Below, piece by piece: positions 12,065-23,748 of a DNA stretch of 64,000 nt. The notes beneath the pieces were generated by a model, which had not been told where the DNA came from, ran no database searches, and was given only the letters and a program-made list of their open reading frames with translations. Location: NCBI GenBank assembly GCA_014529385.2, contig CM043942.1:27425969-27489968 (forward strand), written 5' to 3'. Numbering within the stretch: position 1 is the first letter of the stretch; each line of letters begins with the position of its first letter. The DNA comes from Adiantum capillus-veneris (lineage: Eukaryota; Streptophyta; Polypodiopsida; Polypodiales; Pteridaceae). The translations under genes and the position numbers were made by a program.

Positions 12065-13031
12065 ACCGTTATTGCTACTTACCTCCACATAGAACTTTTT
12101 TTCCTCCCTTTCCCATTAAGTTCACGTTGGGACTCCCATTTTTCTTATTAAAAATCTCCCTTTTGCCCATTAAAGCCCTCCAACCACCCTTTACTTTTTT
12201 GCATTTAAAGCATTAAGCATCCGTTTCTCCCACGTCGTCAGTGTTCGTACATGGCCAAACTTGCTAGGTTCCCCTTTGGCCTCATTATACAGAGCTTCAT
12301 CTTATTGATTCTAGACCTTGAGAGCTTTACCACATTCCGATCATCTCACGCCCTCGAATAGAGATCCATAAAGCTGAAAAAAAGTATGATTCACCCCCGT
12401 CACGGTTGTATGCCAACTTGGCTTGGATGTACCTCAGTGCCCATAACTCTGGTTAGTGAGCCACAAATTTTGGCTGATTCCTTACATCATATGCAATTTT
12501 CAAGAACCTTATAAAGCTCAAAAAACCTCCTATTAGCATGTCTACCAATGTGGCCTAGTGAGCACACAAATGGCCCCCTTGAAAACTTTGTCGGCCCATA
12601 ACTTGCCCGTCTTGAGCTCCAAATGGCGATCCAAAAAAATTGGTATGCTCCACAACTTGAGCTTTACACACCTGCTTGCACATTCCAGCTCGGGCCACCT
12701 ATCCCCATTTGCCCTGCCTTGCCCATCGGGGATCTACAAAGCCTTCTAACTTTGGACCTCAATATCTTTCACACCATGGCCCCGTTTGACGAGCCGTCTG
12801 GACGGGATCCTAGAGCATTTTGGGCACTACATTCTTGGACACATTTCCCACATTTTGGTCACATTGACATGCCATCCCAATTAGCCCGCTTTGGAGGCCC
12901 TTCTAGCCCAAAAACTACTTTTAAGCATACATTCCCGCAACCACCATCCTGCCCAGGACTTTCACAATTGCCTTGGAGCTTTACCATGCACCTATCAACA
13001 TACACATCATTACATTTCACACCTCCTATCA
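11338..13031 (-). repeat. 5' LTR (right copy) of the degenerate Ty3 element
   Basis: Starts CGGGGAACAT where the left copy has TGGGGAACAC, and ends CCTCCTATCA. It is longer than the left copy partly because of extra sequence near 12820-12950 and an expanded 40-base poly-C run. Orientation is taken from the gag relic. Confidence 0.75.
12025..12064. repeat. 40-base uninterrupted poly-C run
   Basis: Forty consecutive C residues in the right LTR. The left LTR has no comparable run at the matching place, so it expanded after insertion or is a sequencing feature. Confidence 0.95.
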
Positions 13032-15480
13032 AGGACAATCTTTGGCTGCAACGTGTAGAAAACACAATGGGAATAGAGTGATTGACCATATGCTACTCTC
13101 CAAATCCATCATGTATCGCATAAAGAGTTTTACCCTCGATCAAAAGATCCCAAAATCAGATCATCAGACCTTATGTATTGACGTTACATGTGGGAAAACC
13201 ACTAAGCTAAAAATATTAACCAAAGTGAAGAAAATCTATCTCTTTGTATGGATTAAAGACAAGCACCAATGTATATTAAAATGGTTCAACAAAAGTTATG
13301 GATGACAAAGCACCAGCATGATGCACCATTTGAAACTATATGGGAAACTTTCAAAATGGTTATTTGATTTTGTGCCAAAGAATTCTTTGCTATAAATAAT
13401 TTCCATGGTATCAACAAAGGTAAATCATGGAAAGGGTGGTTTGATAGATGCTCAAAAGTCCTAATAAATTTAGATGCAACTATGGAAAAAGATAATTATC
13501 TTCATTTGCATAGATATAAGACATTGATTCAAAAGAAGAGAAGAATATGGGAAGTAAAGAGTCAAAATTTTCAAGTACAAGAAAAAGCACATGCATGTGG
13601 AAGATTTGGATAATCTTGAAGGGTAAATGGGATGATAGTTTTTGGTAACTTGCATCTTATGGATATGTACACACATTGTTGGCAATTCTATATGAGCAAT
13701 CAAATGCCAAGAAGATGCCTTTTTATGGTTCACTCCCATGTATGCCCACTTATTTTAGTATTGAGGATGTGTGTAGCGGGCTTGAAACGTTTGGCCACTT
13801 GCAAAGTCAGAGATCTTCAAGGTATCAAGCTGCAAATGATTAAATGGACAAGAGATTTATCACATAATGGGATGTGTGATATTCTCAACTTTGCACTTCA
13901 ACATAGTATGCCTTTGCATAAAGGAGGGAATGCAAAGAATGTAAATAAGTATGTGACTATATTGATTGGGTCTCTTATGAAAAAGTTGTTTGGGTGCATA
14001 ACTAGACAAAATTGAATGATTGGGTTGAAAAGAATGACAAGCATGCAAAAGGACAAGGTTTTTTCCAATGTCATAGTCTTGTTATAGCACCATTGATCAT
14101 CTCATCACTCTTTGTGTTCTCATGGAGGAAAGTCAGTTGAACGGCAAATGATTGATATGATTGCACATAACAGTTTGTGGACTTATATCTAAAGACTTTG
14201 ATATGATTGCACATAACAATTTGTGGAGAAGGATGTAAGAACTCCTAGTGTTAAGTGAGTTTATGCTTGTGATTTCTATAAGAAGGTGATATGTTGATTG
14301 TGCATGGGAAGAGGAATTCCAAATTTTTTTGCAAATACTATTGGGGTTAAACGAGGATTTCCCTCGTAACCAAATCTCTTTGGTCTACTCATTGGTCAAT
14401 TGGAACAAATGGTACTTGACTTTATATGACAAGAAGGCATTGAAAAGGTTATTATTTGCAGTTTGGTAATCATACTTTTGCGAATGATGTAGTGCTTCTA
14501 TCAACACTTTAAAGGATGTAAAAATACTTATGGTTTTCCTTGAGAAATTTTGCACATAACAGTTTGTGGACTTATATCTAAAGACTTTGATATTATTGCA
14601 CATAACAATTTATGGAGAAGGATGGAAGAACTCCTAGTGTTAAGTGAGTTAATGCTTGTGGTTTCTATAAGAAGGTGATATGTTGATTGTGCATGGGAAG
14701 AGGAATTCCAATTTTTTTTGCAAATACTATTGGGGTTAAACGAGGATTTCCCTCGTAACCAAATATCTTTGGTCTACTCATTGGTCAATTGGAACAAATG
14801 GTACTTAACTTTATATGACAAGAAGGCATTGAAGAGGTTATTATTTGTAGTTTGGTAATCATACTTTTGCGGATGATGTAGTGCTTCTATCAACACTTTA
14901 AAGGATGTAAAAGTACTTATGGTTTTCCTTGAGAACTTTTGCTTGCATAGTGGGCTAAATGTAAATGAATCCAAAACAAAAGTTATGCTTGTGAAAACCA
15001 AGAATAAGGAGAAGCCATGCATTGTATACAACAATGAGACACTTGAAGTTGTTGAGAGCTTTTACCTTGGCCTTGACATTCTTCAATCACAAGTGGCATG
15101 AATGTGCTATGCATCATGGATGCTGGGAAGAGAGCGTACTATGCATTTGAGAACATGTGTAATGTAGGGGATGCCAAATGTTGGGTTCTCAAGAAGTACC
15201 TTTTTGACACATTGGTGACACTGGTTCTTCTTTATGGATTTGAAGTGTGGGGCAAAGTCTACTTGGAAATATTTTGAGAATGTCCAAAAGGTTTTTCTAA
15301 CAAACTTTTTCCAAGTCAAGACACAGACACTATATATGCTCCTAATTCTTGAGTCGAGATCTCTTCAATTGAGGTTATGGGCATGTAAAGGGTAGGCTAG
15401 AATACATGATAAAGATGTTTCCAAACCCCTCACATTGAATTCCTACAATTGCATGGAAAGCAAGAAAAACATTTCAAAGG
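13032..15480 (+). pseudogene. LINE ORF2, endonuclease end and reverse transcriptase (right half)
   Basis: The first part completes the endonuclease with TCRKHNGNRVIDHMLLS and KSDHQTL (SDH catalytic motif). The RT follows across many stops: an NNLWRRM segment, FLEKF, the palm motif as FANDVVLLST in one copy and FADDVVLLST (around 14870) in a second, HSGLNVNESKTKVML, and LLYGFEVWG near 15230. The RT would copy LINE RNA at the nicked target. Part of the palm is duplicated in tandem (14161-14938). The end at 15480 abuts a copia LTR. Decayed and non-functional. Confidence 0.75.
14161..14938 (+). repeat. 389-bp tandem duplication inside the LINE reverse transcriptase
   Basis: Unit 14161-14549 is repeated as 14550-14938 with few differences. 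Both begin TTGCACATAACAGTTTGTGG and end after TTTTCCTTGAGAA. The palm motif is FAND in the first unit and FADD in the second. Confidence 0.9.
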
Positions 15481-15637
15481 TGTTGGGGTAAAGGGGGCAT
15501 GTACCGTGCCATTGGATGGATGTCCCCAGTGTCTGCCGCCCACTACCTCGCTAACCCACACACTTATTATTTATATACATAGAAGAATAAGGAGTGAATG
15601 CTGCTTTTAGGTCACTCTACTCCACCCCACTCTATGT

Positions 15638-15731
<94 letters not shown>

Positions 15732-15767
15732 GCTCCCGCACATGCACCACATTTGCACACTCCTTCA
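15481..15767 (+). repeat. 5' LTR of the degenerate copia, carrying a long (CT)n
   Basis: Starts TGTTGGGG, ends CTCCTTCA. It holds about 45 CT units (15640-15730) close to the primer site. No second copy was found in the window. Confidence 0.6.
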
Positions 15768-15769
15768 AC

Positions 15770-15780
15770 TGGTATCAGAG
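15770..15780 (+). promoter_or_regulatory. Initiator-Met tRNA primer-binding site
   Basis: TGGTATCAGAG matches the plant initiator tRNA-Met complement and lies two bases after the CA end of the LTR. Confidence 0.75.
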
Positions 15781-16764
15781 TGAATAGCAATTTTGGGGAG
15801 CACTGTGGCATCAAGAGCTCCGATGAAATAGATTTCTCTCTCTTGGTGGCGGAGAGATCAAGAAATCTTGGAAGATTTATGAGAATGCAATGGGAGCTTG
15901 TGAGCTAAGCTTAGAGTAATGTATGCTCTTGTGGAAGGTTAGAAGACAATGTAGAAGATAGTGTGTAGGTGAAGGTGCTGTCCTTATGTGGGCACAACAT
16001 CGCTACTTTACAAATGGTTTTTCTCCTTATAGAATGCAAATCTTAGAATTTTGTCCATTGAGCTCCTCTATTTCAATGTGGTCTACAACTTTACAGATGA
16101 ACTGTTTTGCAAATTCCTCACTAATTTGCTAATATTCAGCTAAGTCTGACTACATACAAGAAATTTTAGGTTTTCTATTTTGCGCTTGTATGAATGTGAT
16201 GCCCTTTTGAAAGTACGATAGGTGTTGAAAATTGGGTGCATAAATTTTGAGTTGAAGATACAATTTCACCTTGTGAAAAGCTTGAGGTTTGAAGTCTTTT
16301 GGTAGATTTGAGTAAAGAAGAAGCGGTGGCAATGAAGACATGTCATTGATGGTTCAAGATTGACATCAACCCCACTATCTAATTGTGATCTCAGACATGG
16401 ACACAAAGCCATTTACACACCCTCACAACGGTCTCTTGAGAGACATGGTTTCTCATGCACACACCTACTTGGAGGCGGAGTCTTTTGCATCGATAACTTA
16501 GGTGGAGAGCATTGGAGTTTTGACTAAGGATCACTTTTCAATTTAGGCTCTCTACTCACAGCTTGTGCTTTTTTTTTCTAGTGTGGATAATGCAGCATAG
16601 CAACTACTGTGTTCATATGAGTATGGCTATGTGGGTTACTTCAGAGAGTATTTATAGCACAATTCTATGCGATAGAGCCACTCATTCAAGAGTGAGCTAG
16701 ATTTCCACACTTTGGTAGTTTATGTATACCATATGTGGATTTACTAATAAAACACTGAGTGTAT

Positions 16765-17050
16765 GCTCATGGTTTATGATGTTTTGGTGAGATTTTTGAG
16801 ATTTTGCTCAAATTTTAGGGGAAACTCTGTTGGATTTCTCCTAGATTCTTGCCATGATTTGTACATATCTACAATTTTCTCTCTGATGGTTTAGTGGTTG
16901 AGTGTGACTTCCAATTTGTACTCTCATCTGATAGGGAAAACTATGTCAGTTTCTCCCGAATTCTTGGCATGCTATGTGTGCATCTGTAGTTTACTCTATG
17001 TTGATGGTTTAGTGGTCGAGTGTGACTCCCACTTTAATAACGATCAAATT
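16765..17050. repeat. Diverged 118-bp tandem duplication
   Basis: GATGGTTTAGTGGTTGAGTG at 16885 recurs with one change at 17003. The flanking GGGGAAACT..GTTGGATTTCTCC and GGGAAAACT..GTCAGTTTCTCC also correspond. It lies in the non-coding part of the copia relic. Confidence 0.6.
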
Positions 17051-17599
17051 TTTACTCTCACTTGGATATGATTTGTCAGTTTTGGACACAGATTGGTGTT
17101 CTTGTATCCACTCTCAGGAGAGTCAGATTTGTATATTCTCACAATAGCTACAACTTAAAGGTAATTAAATTTTTTGATTCTATAGGTTACATGAATAGAT
17201 TACTTGCACTTGTCAGATTGTGTATGCAGTTTTTGTGGGATGCATATTGAGCATCACATTTGCTTTTTACTAATGCATATGGTTATGCATTTTATACTCT
17301 AGTGAGAGCTGTTTATCCCACTCTTGAGTCTTTGCAACTCGTCGTGCCTGCATTATCACTTGTGCTTGTTCGTGTGCTAAGTTTGCTTGGTTTTGAGCAC
17401 AGTTTGGACACTACTACTGCACATTACTTTGATAGAACTACATTTTGCATATGCGAGCATCAGTTTGATACGTTAATCATGGTTTATGGCTGAGATTTTT
17501 CTTAGTTTACAAGGGAGACTGTGTCACCATACATTTTTTGTTGCATATGTGCTATTCATTAATATGACATCCATCATGTGTGATAGTTCAGAGTCGACA

Positions 17600-18100
17600 A
17601 TCACAACTTGTGAGAGGCGGCGGTCTTGTAGTTGCTGATATAGGCAATAATGGCATTGTGGTCACACCGGGCACATTAGACGATGCTATTTTAGATATGA
17701 GGCAGTAGTAGAGATGTATGCGAGATGCAAATGTGGTTTTGACACATGATAGAGTGGTGGCTTCATATGCAAGTGACGGTGATGTCACATTTACCTCTAG
17801 CATTCCTCTTGCTTACATGTCTTTGAGAGGTGGCACTTCTTCCCATTGATTGCTAGATGAGGATGCAGTTTTCCACGTCACATTGCATCATGAATGGTTT
17901 TAGCACTTTCTTTAGTGGAAGCTTTGGTCGTATGCACTTGGCCAGTGGTTCAACATTTGACATTGCCGGTGTAGGATATGGTTGCTTGTCATTACCTAGT
18001 GGTGCATGCTGTATGCTACGGCATGTGTGATATGTTCCTCATCTAAGATATATTTTGATCTCAATGAGACAATTACTAGATTGTGGGTGTTAGATACTAC
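17600..18100 (+). pseudogene. Copia protease / pre-integrase relic
   Basis: Plus-strand segments read, in order, GDVTFTSSIPLAYMSLRGG, LLDEDAVFHVTLHHEWF, SGSFGRMHLASGSTFDIAGVGYG, LPSGACCMLRHV and YVPHLRYILIS. The order and spacing match copia protease, where WxxDSG..xH is followed by a VxG(I/V)G segment and a VPxLxxNLIS segment. The catalytic DSG place reads DED, preceded by a stop. Many breaks make it non-functional. Confidence 0.5.
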
Positions 18101-18361
18101 TTAGAACGCGGTTTTTTTAGATGCATTGTGGATAACTAGTGCTTGCCATGGGAGCCCGTAGTGGCTTGGTATATCCTATGCATGTATCTGAGGTACAAGA
18201 AAACATAGTCTCAATTTTGTTGCTAGCATGTGTTGAGCAAGAGACGAGACACGACTCCTTTGCTAGTGAGATCAACCATGCTCACAAGATAGAGCATGTA
18301 GCTATGCAAGACATATCAGTAGACATTATGGAGATAGAGGTAGAGTAGCAATGTTCTACCT

Positions 18362-18407
18362 CTATTGTGTCTCACTAGAGCAACAATGCTCTAGTGAGAC
18401 ACAATAG
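18362..18407. repeat. 21-bp perfect inverted repeat with a 4-base loop
   Basis: Arm 18362-18382 (starts CTATTGTGTCTCAC) pairs exactly with 18387-18407 around loop ACAA. A smaller inverted repeat (GAGGTAGA / TCTACCTC) sits at about 18337-18362, sharing its edge. Confidence 0.85.
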
Positions 18408-18932
18408 GTGCGATCGAAGTCTATGCAGATAGAGGTAGAGCGAGTCTGGTCCCTAAAGATACAGGCAGAGATGATGAACATGGAGTTCTTTGATAGGATC
18501 ATGCTAATGGTTGATGAGTTGATGCGAGGACACATAGTTCTGCATATGGAGGAGAGGGACGTAGCCATCCGAGTGTTGGCAATGAAACATCCATATGTGA
18601 TGATTAGCTCTAATGATGCATGCACGCAGATAGTGCTGAGGAGTCTAGTACACCCAGGTTTATGCATATTTCATCAATGTTCAGGTGTCTCATGAATGAC
18701 CTATTAGTGTCGAGGCCCGACCTAACGATTGCAGTGGGAGAATTTGTATTAGGGATTGTTAGTCGTACGATGATTGACTATAGCAAGATGAATTGTGGAG
18801 CTATACAAACCATACAGAGATGTATGAAAAATTTGCATGTAGGCTCTAGCAGGGATACATACGCTTGCCTATCACTAGAGCCAATATGAGTGCATGTAGA
18901 TCAAGTAAGCGAGCCAATGGATGTAGATTGAG

Positions 18933-18933
<1 letters not shown>

Positions 18934-18983
<50 letters not shown>

Positions 18984-19029
18984 AACATGTGCGCACGTGT
19001 GTGTGCCCGCATGCACACGCGCGTGCGCG

Positions 19030-19060
<31 letters not shown>

Positions 19061-19062
19061 AT
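18934..19062. repeat. (CT)n, mixed alternating purine-pyrimidine tract, (GC)n and (AC)n
   Basis: A CT tract (18934-18978) is followed after a few bases by alternating GTGTGTGC, GCGCGTGCGCGCGC and an AC tract to 19062. Open frames across it are artefacts. Confidence 0.95.
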
Positions 19063-19320
19063 CAAAACTTATCTTCTACTTCCCCCCTCTCCCCAAAACA
19101 AACAAGCTGAAAGTTCACTATGGCCTACATAATGCTATTATGAGGAATTTAATAATAAGAGGGTCCTACTGCTCTAAACTTTCTAAAACTCATTAATTAG
19201 TGCCTTAGATTCTAAGATTCCCTTAGAATCTACGAGATTGAAGGCAAATCAAAATTTCCTCTTATCGCCATCATCGCCTGTGTAGAGCAAGCCTCCTTCA
19301 CCATCGCAACTTTTGTGCTA

Positions 19321-19361
<41 letters not shown>

Positions 19362-19425
19362 CGTTGCTCTGCAATGCTGCTCTTTGTGCCATGTCCCCCC
19401 CCCCCCCCCCCCCCCCCCTCTCTCT

Positions 19426-19460
<35 letters not shown>

Positions 19461-19619
19461 TCCCCTAGCTCTGCACTACTGCTGCACTCCCTCCGTCTCC
19501 CGATTCATGGTCTACCTTTGCCTTTCGTGCCATCATTTCTAGCACTTGTTGGTGCTTGCCATATACCGTTGTGGGAAGAGGATAAAAAATTCACATAGTG
19601 CTTATGCTATAACGAACGT

Positions 19620-19663
<44 letters not shown>

Positions 19664-19947
19664 CCCACATGCATTGGAGATCCATTTCATTCTGTGTTGA
19701 CCATCCCAACCTGACGAACTCGCTATTCACTATGCAAGCCCTTCATTCCCCTCCCCAATGCCACTGTTGTTTCCATCTGGCACCCACACACTATCTTGTT
19801 GTTTGTGCATGCATCGTGTTGCTCGCCCTTGTGCAGACAGTTGACCTTCCAAGTTTGTGGTACACTTGCTTTTTCCATCTAGCTAAGTTTCCTTTCAAAA
19901 CCAAGGGATCTACTCATATTCGCTTCAATCTGCATCGCCATGGAGGT

Positions 19948-19996
<49 letters not shown>

Positions 19997-20738
19997 TAGA
20001 TGCAAAAGCAACATTGCCCCTACATGCTCCTTGGCTCGCTCTAGTACCCCTAGTTCTACGCTTATCCATTGCACCCTCGCCTCCCATCTCCGGTCCACTA
20101 GCTTGCAGCTCCACATGAGAGCGACATGGCAAAACCTTGAGAACTCCCCAACATGAGCACCCAATTAGAAAATGCACCATTTCTCTCTGTCTTCCTCTCT
20201 CCACCACTTGTCTGTTCAATTTTCCTCTTGCATTCACTTGTCCACTTAAAAAAACAAAGCATCACCTCCCCCCCCCCCCCGCCTCCCCTCCCCTCCCCCT
20301 TCTCTCTCTCTCTTCCACACAATATGTCATCCTTTTTTTTTGTTCCTAATTATGATGAGCATCTTCTTAGATTCGAGGTAATTAAGGAGCTCAAACAAAA
20401 TTTGGCACACCTACCGAAGGAAATTGAGGTTTTTTTGTGAGAGGAAAAATGAGAAAGTGACACTAGCATTTAAAATTTTTTCTATCAGAGTAGAGTATCC
20501 CACTTTTTGGAAACAAGTGTAACAATGACTTATTTATATTACAATACATTCCAAAAGCATTACAAATACTCATAAAACCAATATTCAATGGCTCTTTTTA
20601 AAGAGAGAGGTACAGAAACGTCAACACCTCTCACAAAGACCAAGAAGAAATATTAAAAAAGATTTTTGTTTCCATGAAAGACTAATATGCAAGATTTATC
20701 CAATGGTTCACAATTGCACCAAAAAGCCAACGCTCTGC

Positions 20739-20866
20739 TAAGGACTCCTTATGTAGTCCCAGAAAACAAAAAGAAGGAAAAAACACACACACACACAGGC
20801 ACACGGACTCCTTATGTAGTCCAAGAAAACAAAAAGAAGGAACACACACACACACATAGGCACACA
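20739..20866. repeat. Tandem duplication of about 65 bp with CA tract
   Basis: GGACTCCTTATGTAGTCC, then AGAAAACAAAAAGAAGGAA and a short AC run, occurs twice in succession. Confidence 0.85.
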
Positions 20867-21221
20867 CGCACAAGGGAGCAACTTGAGTGGAACCTTACCA
20901 CTTGATTGCTTTTTCCACATGACCACCACCACAAATCGAATCAAACCATCCATTTCATGGTGAGAGACACGCACGGTATCCATGACAAAGAAGTTTAATT
21001 AAAATTTTCTCAAGTTATGCTATGTGTGCGTGCGAATGACAAAGGTGACAAAGTAATCAACTAATACAGGCCCGAAGTGGGTATGGCATATTTATATGTA
21101 GTAGCATGTGAGTTGCAAACCCCTGCAAATTGTCGTTCTCTCATGTGCAAAAATGTACAATGTATGTGAAGCATTTGAGGAGCCCCCCTACCCCCCCCCC
21201 CCCCTTCCTTCTCTCTCTCTC

Positions 21222-21302
21222 TAAATTATTTGAAGTAGGTATAACATACCCTCCAAGTACTATTTTAAAATTAATTGAAGCAAGTATAACATACCCTCCA
21301 AG
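21222..21302. repeat. Short tandem duplication
   Basis: GTATAACATACCCTCCAAGT occurs twice (near 21238 and 21283). An inverted partial copy, GGGGTATGTTATA, lies at 21312. Confidence 0.75.
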
Positions 21303-21483
21303 TACTGAAGTGGGGTATGTTATAAACTAAAACAAAAAAAGCACAGCAAACCTCATGCACAAACATGCCATGAAGGACCTTCCAAATATATCTTATGACT
21401 TCCAAAACCGTCAAAGATAAAATATCAATACATGTGCAATCATTTGACATTTGACATTTGACATGTTTGAGTATTTCTTCTTT

Positions 21484-21519
<36 letters not shown>

Positions 21520-21768
21520 ATTTTAAATTATGATGTAAATTTTAGTGTTTGAAAAAGTCTTTTTCCCTAAGTGGCCTTGTTTCCTCCTCCTTAAGATGCA
21601 AAGCGGAATTGCTAGTAAGATCTTCCAAATTTGCAAGATTTTTGAACTATTTCCATTAATTTTTATCGGTTTTTCTTCTCTTTTTCCTGGTTTTAAATCG
21701 GCTAATCTTGAATTTGGACCAGCTCTAGGCTAAGCTGAGGTAGACCTTTCCCAAACACTGGATGTAAT

Positions 21769-21807
<39 letters not shown>

Positions 21808-22358
21808 AAATTATGATGTAATGTTCAGAGACCCTTTCTCCTCATGGGCTCTCTCTTTTGTTTGACCAGCTTATTGACGAATAGGATATAGAAGTCTCTC
21901 CTTTTGGTTTTGGGGGATTGGGGGGCCAATTGCTAGCAAAATTGTTCACATACAATTTTGCGCTCTTTATAAAAGCCAACTCTTAGAACAAATCTCAAGA
22001 TTATCCAATTATTTGCTATTGCTTTTGGATCGAAGTGTAGTAACAAGAAATCAGGAGTTATTTTTCTCTTTGAAAGAGACTCATTTGGCCTCGCTGAATG
22101 GTCAAGAGAAGTTATATCGAAGGGCATTGTGTTTAGAAACACTAGGCACTCTACTTGGAGTGGACATTTTGGATAAAGCAAATACTCTATTGGGTTTTGA
22201 ACAAGATCAAAAATAAAAGGAGAAGGTGGGAGAACATGCTCCTCCCTCTCCACGGTAGAGCCACTGTGATTAACGCTTGGGATTCTGAACCCTGAGCTAC
22301 ATGCAGAAGCCATGTGTGCAAAACTAGTAGTCTCTCTAACTAATCGTGGAGTGCGTGT

Positions 22359-22585
22359 TGTTACCATATACATGTGGTAGTGATGTGTGTAAACACACTA
22401 GGACCGCCGGGGCATTTTTTCCCTCTTTACGAGGTTTTTTCCCTCGAGCATTGTATATACGTCCATCACTCTAGGGCTATCCATCTTTCCATTGCACACT
22501 AAGTAACACACTCTCTACTGTGTGTCTTGAGCTTCCTTCGTCTTCTCCAAGCTGTGTGCGTTTCTCTACAACCCTAATTCCAACA
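22359..22585 (+). repeat. 5' LTR of the nested-host copia
   Basis: 227 bp, TGTTACC...TTCCAACA. A TATATA promoter motif is at 22454-22459. Relative to the 3' LTR it lacks 39 bp between two copies of a palindrome-loop sequence. Confidence 0.9.
22454..22459 (+). promoter_or_regulatory. TATA box in copia 5' LTR
   Basis: TATATA in GCATTGTATATAC, conserved in both LTRs (41730-41735). Position inside the LTR is consistent with a U3/R promoter. Confidence 0.5.
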
Positions 22586-22587
22586 AA

Positions 22588-22599
22588 TGGTATGAGAGC
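22588..22599 (+). promoter_or_regulatory. Initiator-Met tRNA primer-binding site, one mismatch
   Basis: TGGTATGAGAGC differs at one position from TGGTATCAGAGC and lies two bases after the LTR. Confidence 0.8.
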
Positions 22600-22946
22600 A
22601 CGTTACGTCCTCCCGAGCTTAGTCGTTAGCTGCTCCATCACACGCCTGCTCACTTTCTTTGATTTCAGTGAGGTTTGGCAAGCGTTGGTAGGTCGACAAA
22701 AATTTCGAGGGAACTCGAAGAGCTTAGTCTGCTCAGATTTTTGATTCGGGCTCATTTCGGCCTCCGTTTCCACTACAAGCAGTACTGCACAGGCTATTTC
22801 GTCATTTTGTGTAGAATTTTTGTCAGTGCCGTTTTTTGCATAACAGGTGCCTCATAGTCTTCTACGGTTTGTGCTAAATAGCACATGTTGTAACCGCTCC
22901 GTTTCTCCTACTTTCAGGCAATTTTACATCAGGTGCAACATTTACC

Positions 22947-23748
22947 ATGGCTGACAACAACACAGATGTTTTCAAGATGTTTGCTACTAAGGATAGGTTG
23001 GACGAGGACAACTACCCTATGTGGGCTTATATGATGCAACATGTTCTTGTGTCAAAGGGCGTCTAGAACATTGTGCAGGGCATTGATGTACGTCTTGGTT
23101 CTGAGGATGTAGGCGATGTTGAGGATGTTGTAGGTCTTGCTGCAAGGATTGTGAGTTGTTTTGCCTACGGTAGAACAAGCTCGTTGGGATGCGAAGGATG
23201 CGCATGTTCATGCATTGATTGCATTGTCTATGAAGCGCACCATTGTTCCTCACATTTGTTCAGCAAAATTTGCAAAACAGGCTTGGGATATTCTAGCAGG
23301 TCTTTATGTAAGCCGCAATGAGGCTAAAATTACTTTGCTGCATAAAGAGCTGGAGTCGAAGATTATACATGAGGAAGATGATATGGACACTTTCCTTGCT
23401 GGTGTCAAGGATATCAATGAGCAACTTATTTTTGCAGGTGAAGTCATTTCATACAGTTCCCTTGTGCAGACTGTTCTTGATGCCTTACCACATTCCTACC
23501 AGACTTTTGCTAGTACTTGGAGACTGATGACCCAAGGAAATCCTAAAGTTATCAATTATGCACATTGCTGTTGCAAGAGTCACTTTCCACAAAAAACAGG
23601 ACTAGGCAGCGTGTAGTTGAACAAGCTTTTATTGCTTCTCAAAGAAAGGGTGGTAACAGTAATGTAACCACTTCTTATGGTTCGGCTGCGAGTGGCAAAA
23701 ATTCTGTTCCTAATGCTTCTGCTGGCAGCAATTCGTCTAGAAATTCTA
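22947..23748 (+). pseudogene. Copia gag, broken and truncated by insertion
   Basis: Starts ATGGCTGACAAC with MADNNTDVFKMFATKDRLDEDNYPMW in sense (first 19 residues suffice to show the copia gag start, with a conserved D-x-NYPxW segment). An in-frame TAG at 23064 replaces the Trp expected in GVWNIVQG. Apparent frameshifts follow near 23155 and 23540. Central traces include ARWDAKDAHVHALIALSM, KQAWDILAGLY and LLHKELESKIIHE, typical of the UBN2-type copia gag domain. The C-terminal basic tail is cut at 23748 by the TIR element. Its zinc knuckle lies across the insertion at about 38110. Gag would form the particle shell. Confidence 0.8.

Larger units (their letters stand above)
5453..13031 (-). 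mobile_element. Degenerate Ty3/gypsy LTR element inserted in LINE ORF2
   Basis: Two direct repeats of about 1.54 kb (5453-6992) and 1.69 kb (11338-13031) bound a region with a gag relic on the minus strand. The right copy is therefore the 5' LTR. The flanks AGGCA and AGGAC are only a near-match target duplication. The LTRs differ often, by eye about 10-15 percent plus indels, so this is an old insertion. The internal region is itself filled with other element fragments (8100-10890), and no pol was found. Orientation is inferred from gag: neither a clear primer site nor a clear polypurine tract is seen. Confidence 0.65.
15481..18350 (+). mobile_element. Degenerate copia element, 5' part
   Basis: A 287-bp LTR (15481-15767), a Met-type primer site and a decayed gag-protease region run plus-strand. 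Protein traces near 17600-18090 include WFSTFFSGSFG-like, GSTFDIAGVGYG, and VPHLRYILIS segments typical of the copia protease and pre-integrase region, read across stops and shifts. A pre-integrase-like GARSGLVYPMHVSEV follows at 18148. No integrase, RT or 3' LTR was found, so the right boundary is approximate. Confidence 0.55.
19063..22358. other. Unassigned, microsatellite-rich stretch
   Basis: No domain or splice-coherent gene is seen. It contains (CT)n at 19325-19358, poly-C then (CT) and (TG)n at 19395-19460, (CT)n at 19621-19661, (GA)n at 19957-19999, poly-C near 20269-20281 and 21190-21204, and (CT)n at 21490-21518 and 21773-21805. Two tandem duplications are listed separately. Open frames on either strand at 21933-22373 have protein-like composition in part, but I recognise no family. 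This is the left flank of the copia element that starts at 22359. Confidence 0.6.

Noticed and set aside
15594-15908. ORFs rich in Ser-Leu or Arg-Glu repeats
   Set aside because: They are translations of the CT/GA microsatellite. The same applies at 3123-3586, 11705-12216, 18846-19196, 19320-20349 and 37312-37744.
21933-22373. 146-codon minus ORF as a host or organelle-derived gene
   Set aside because: It runs into the copia LTR, lacks recognisable motifs, and the plus strand is equally open over part of it.
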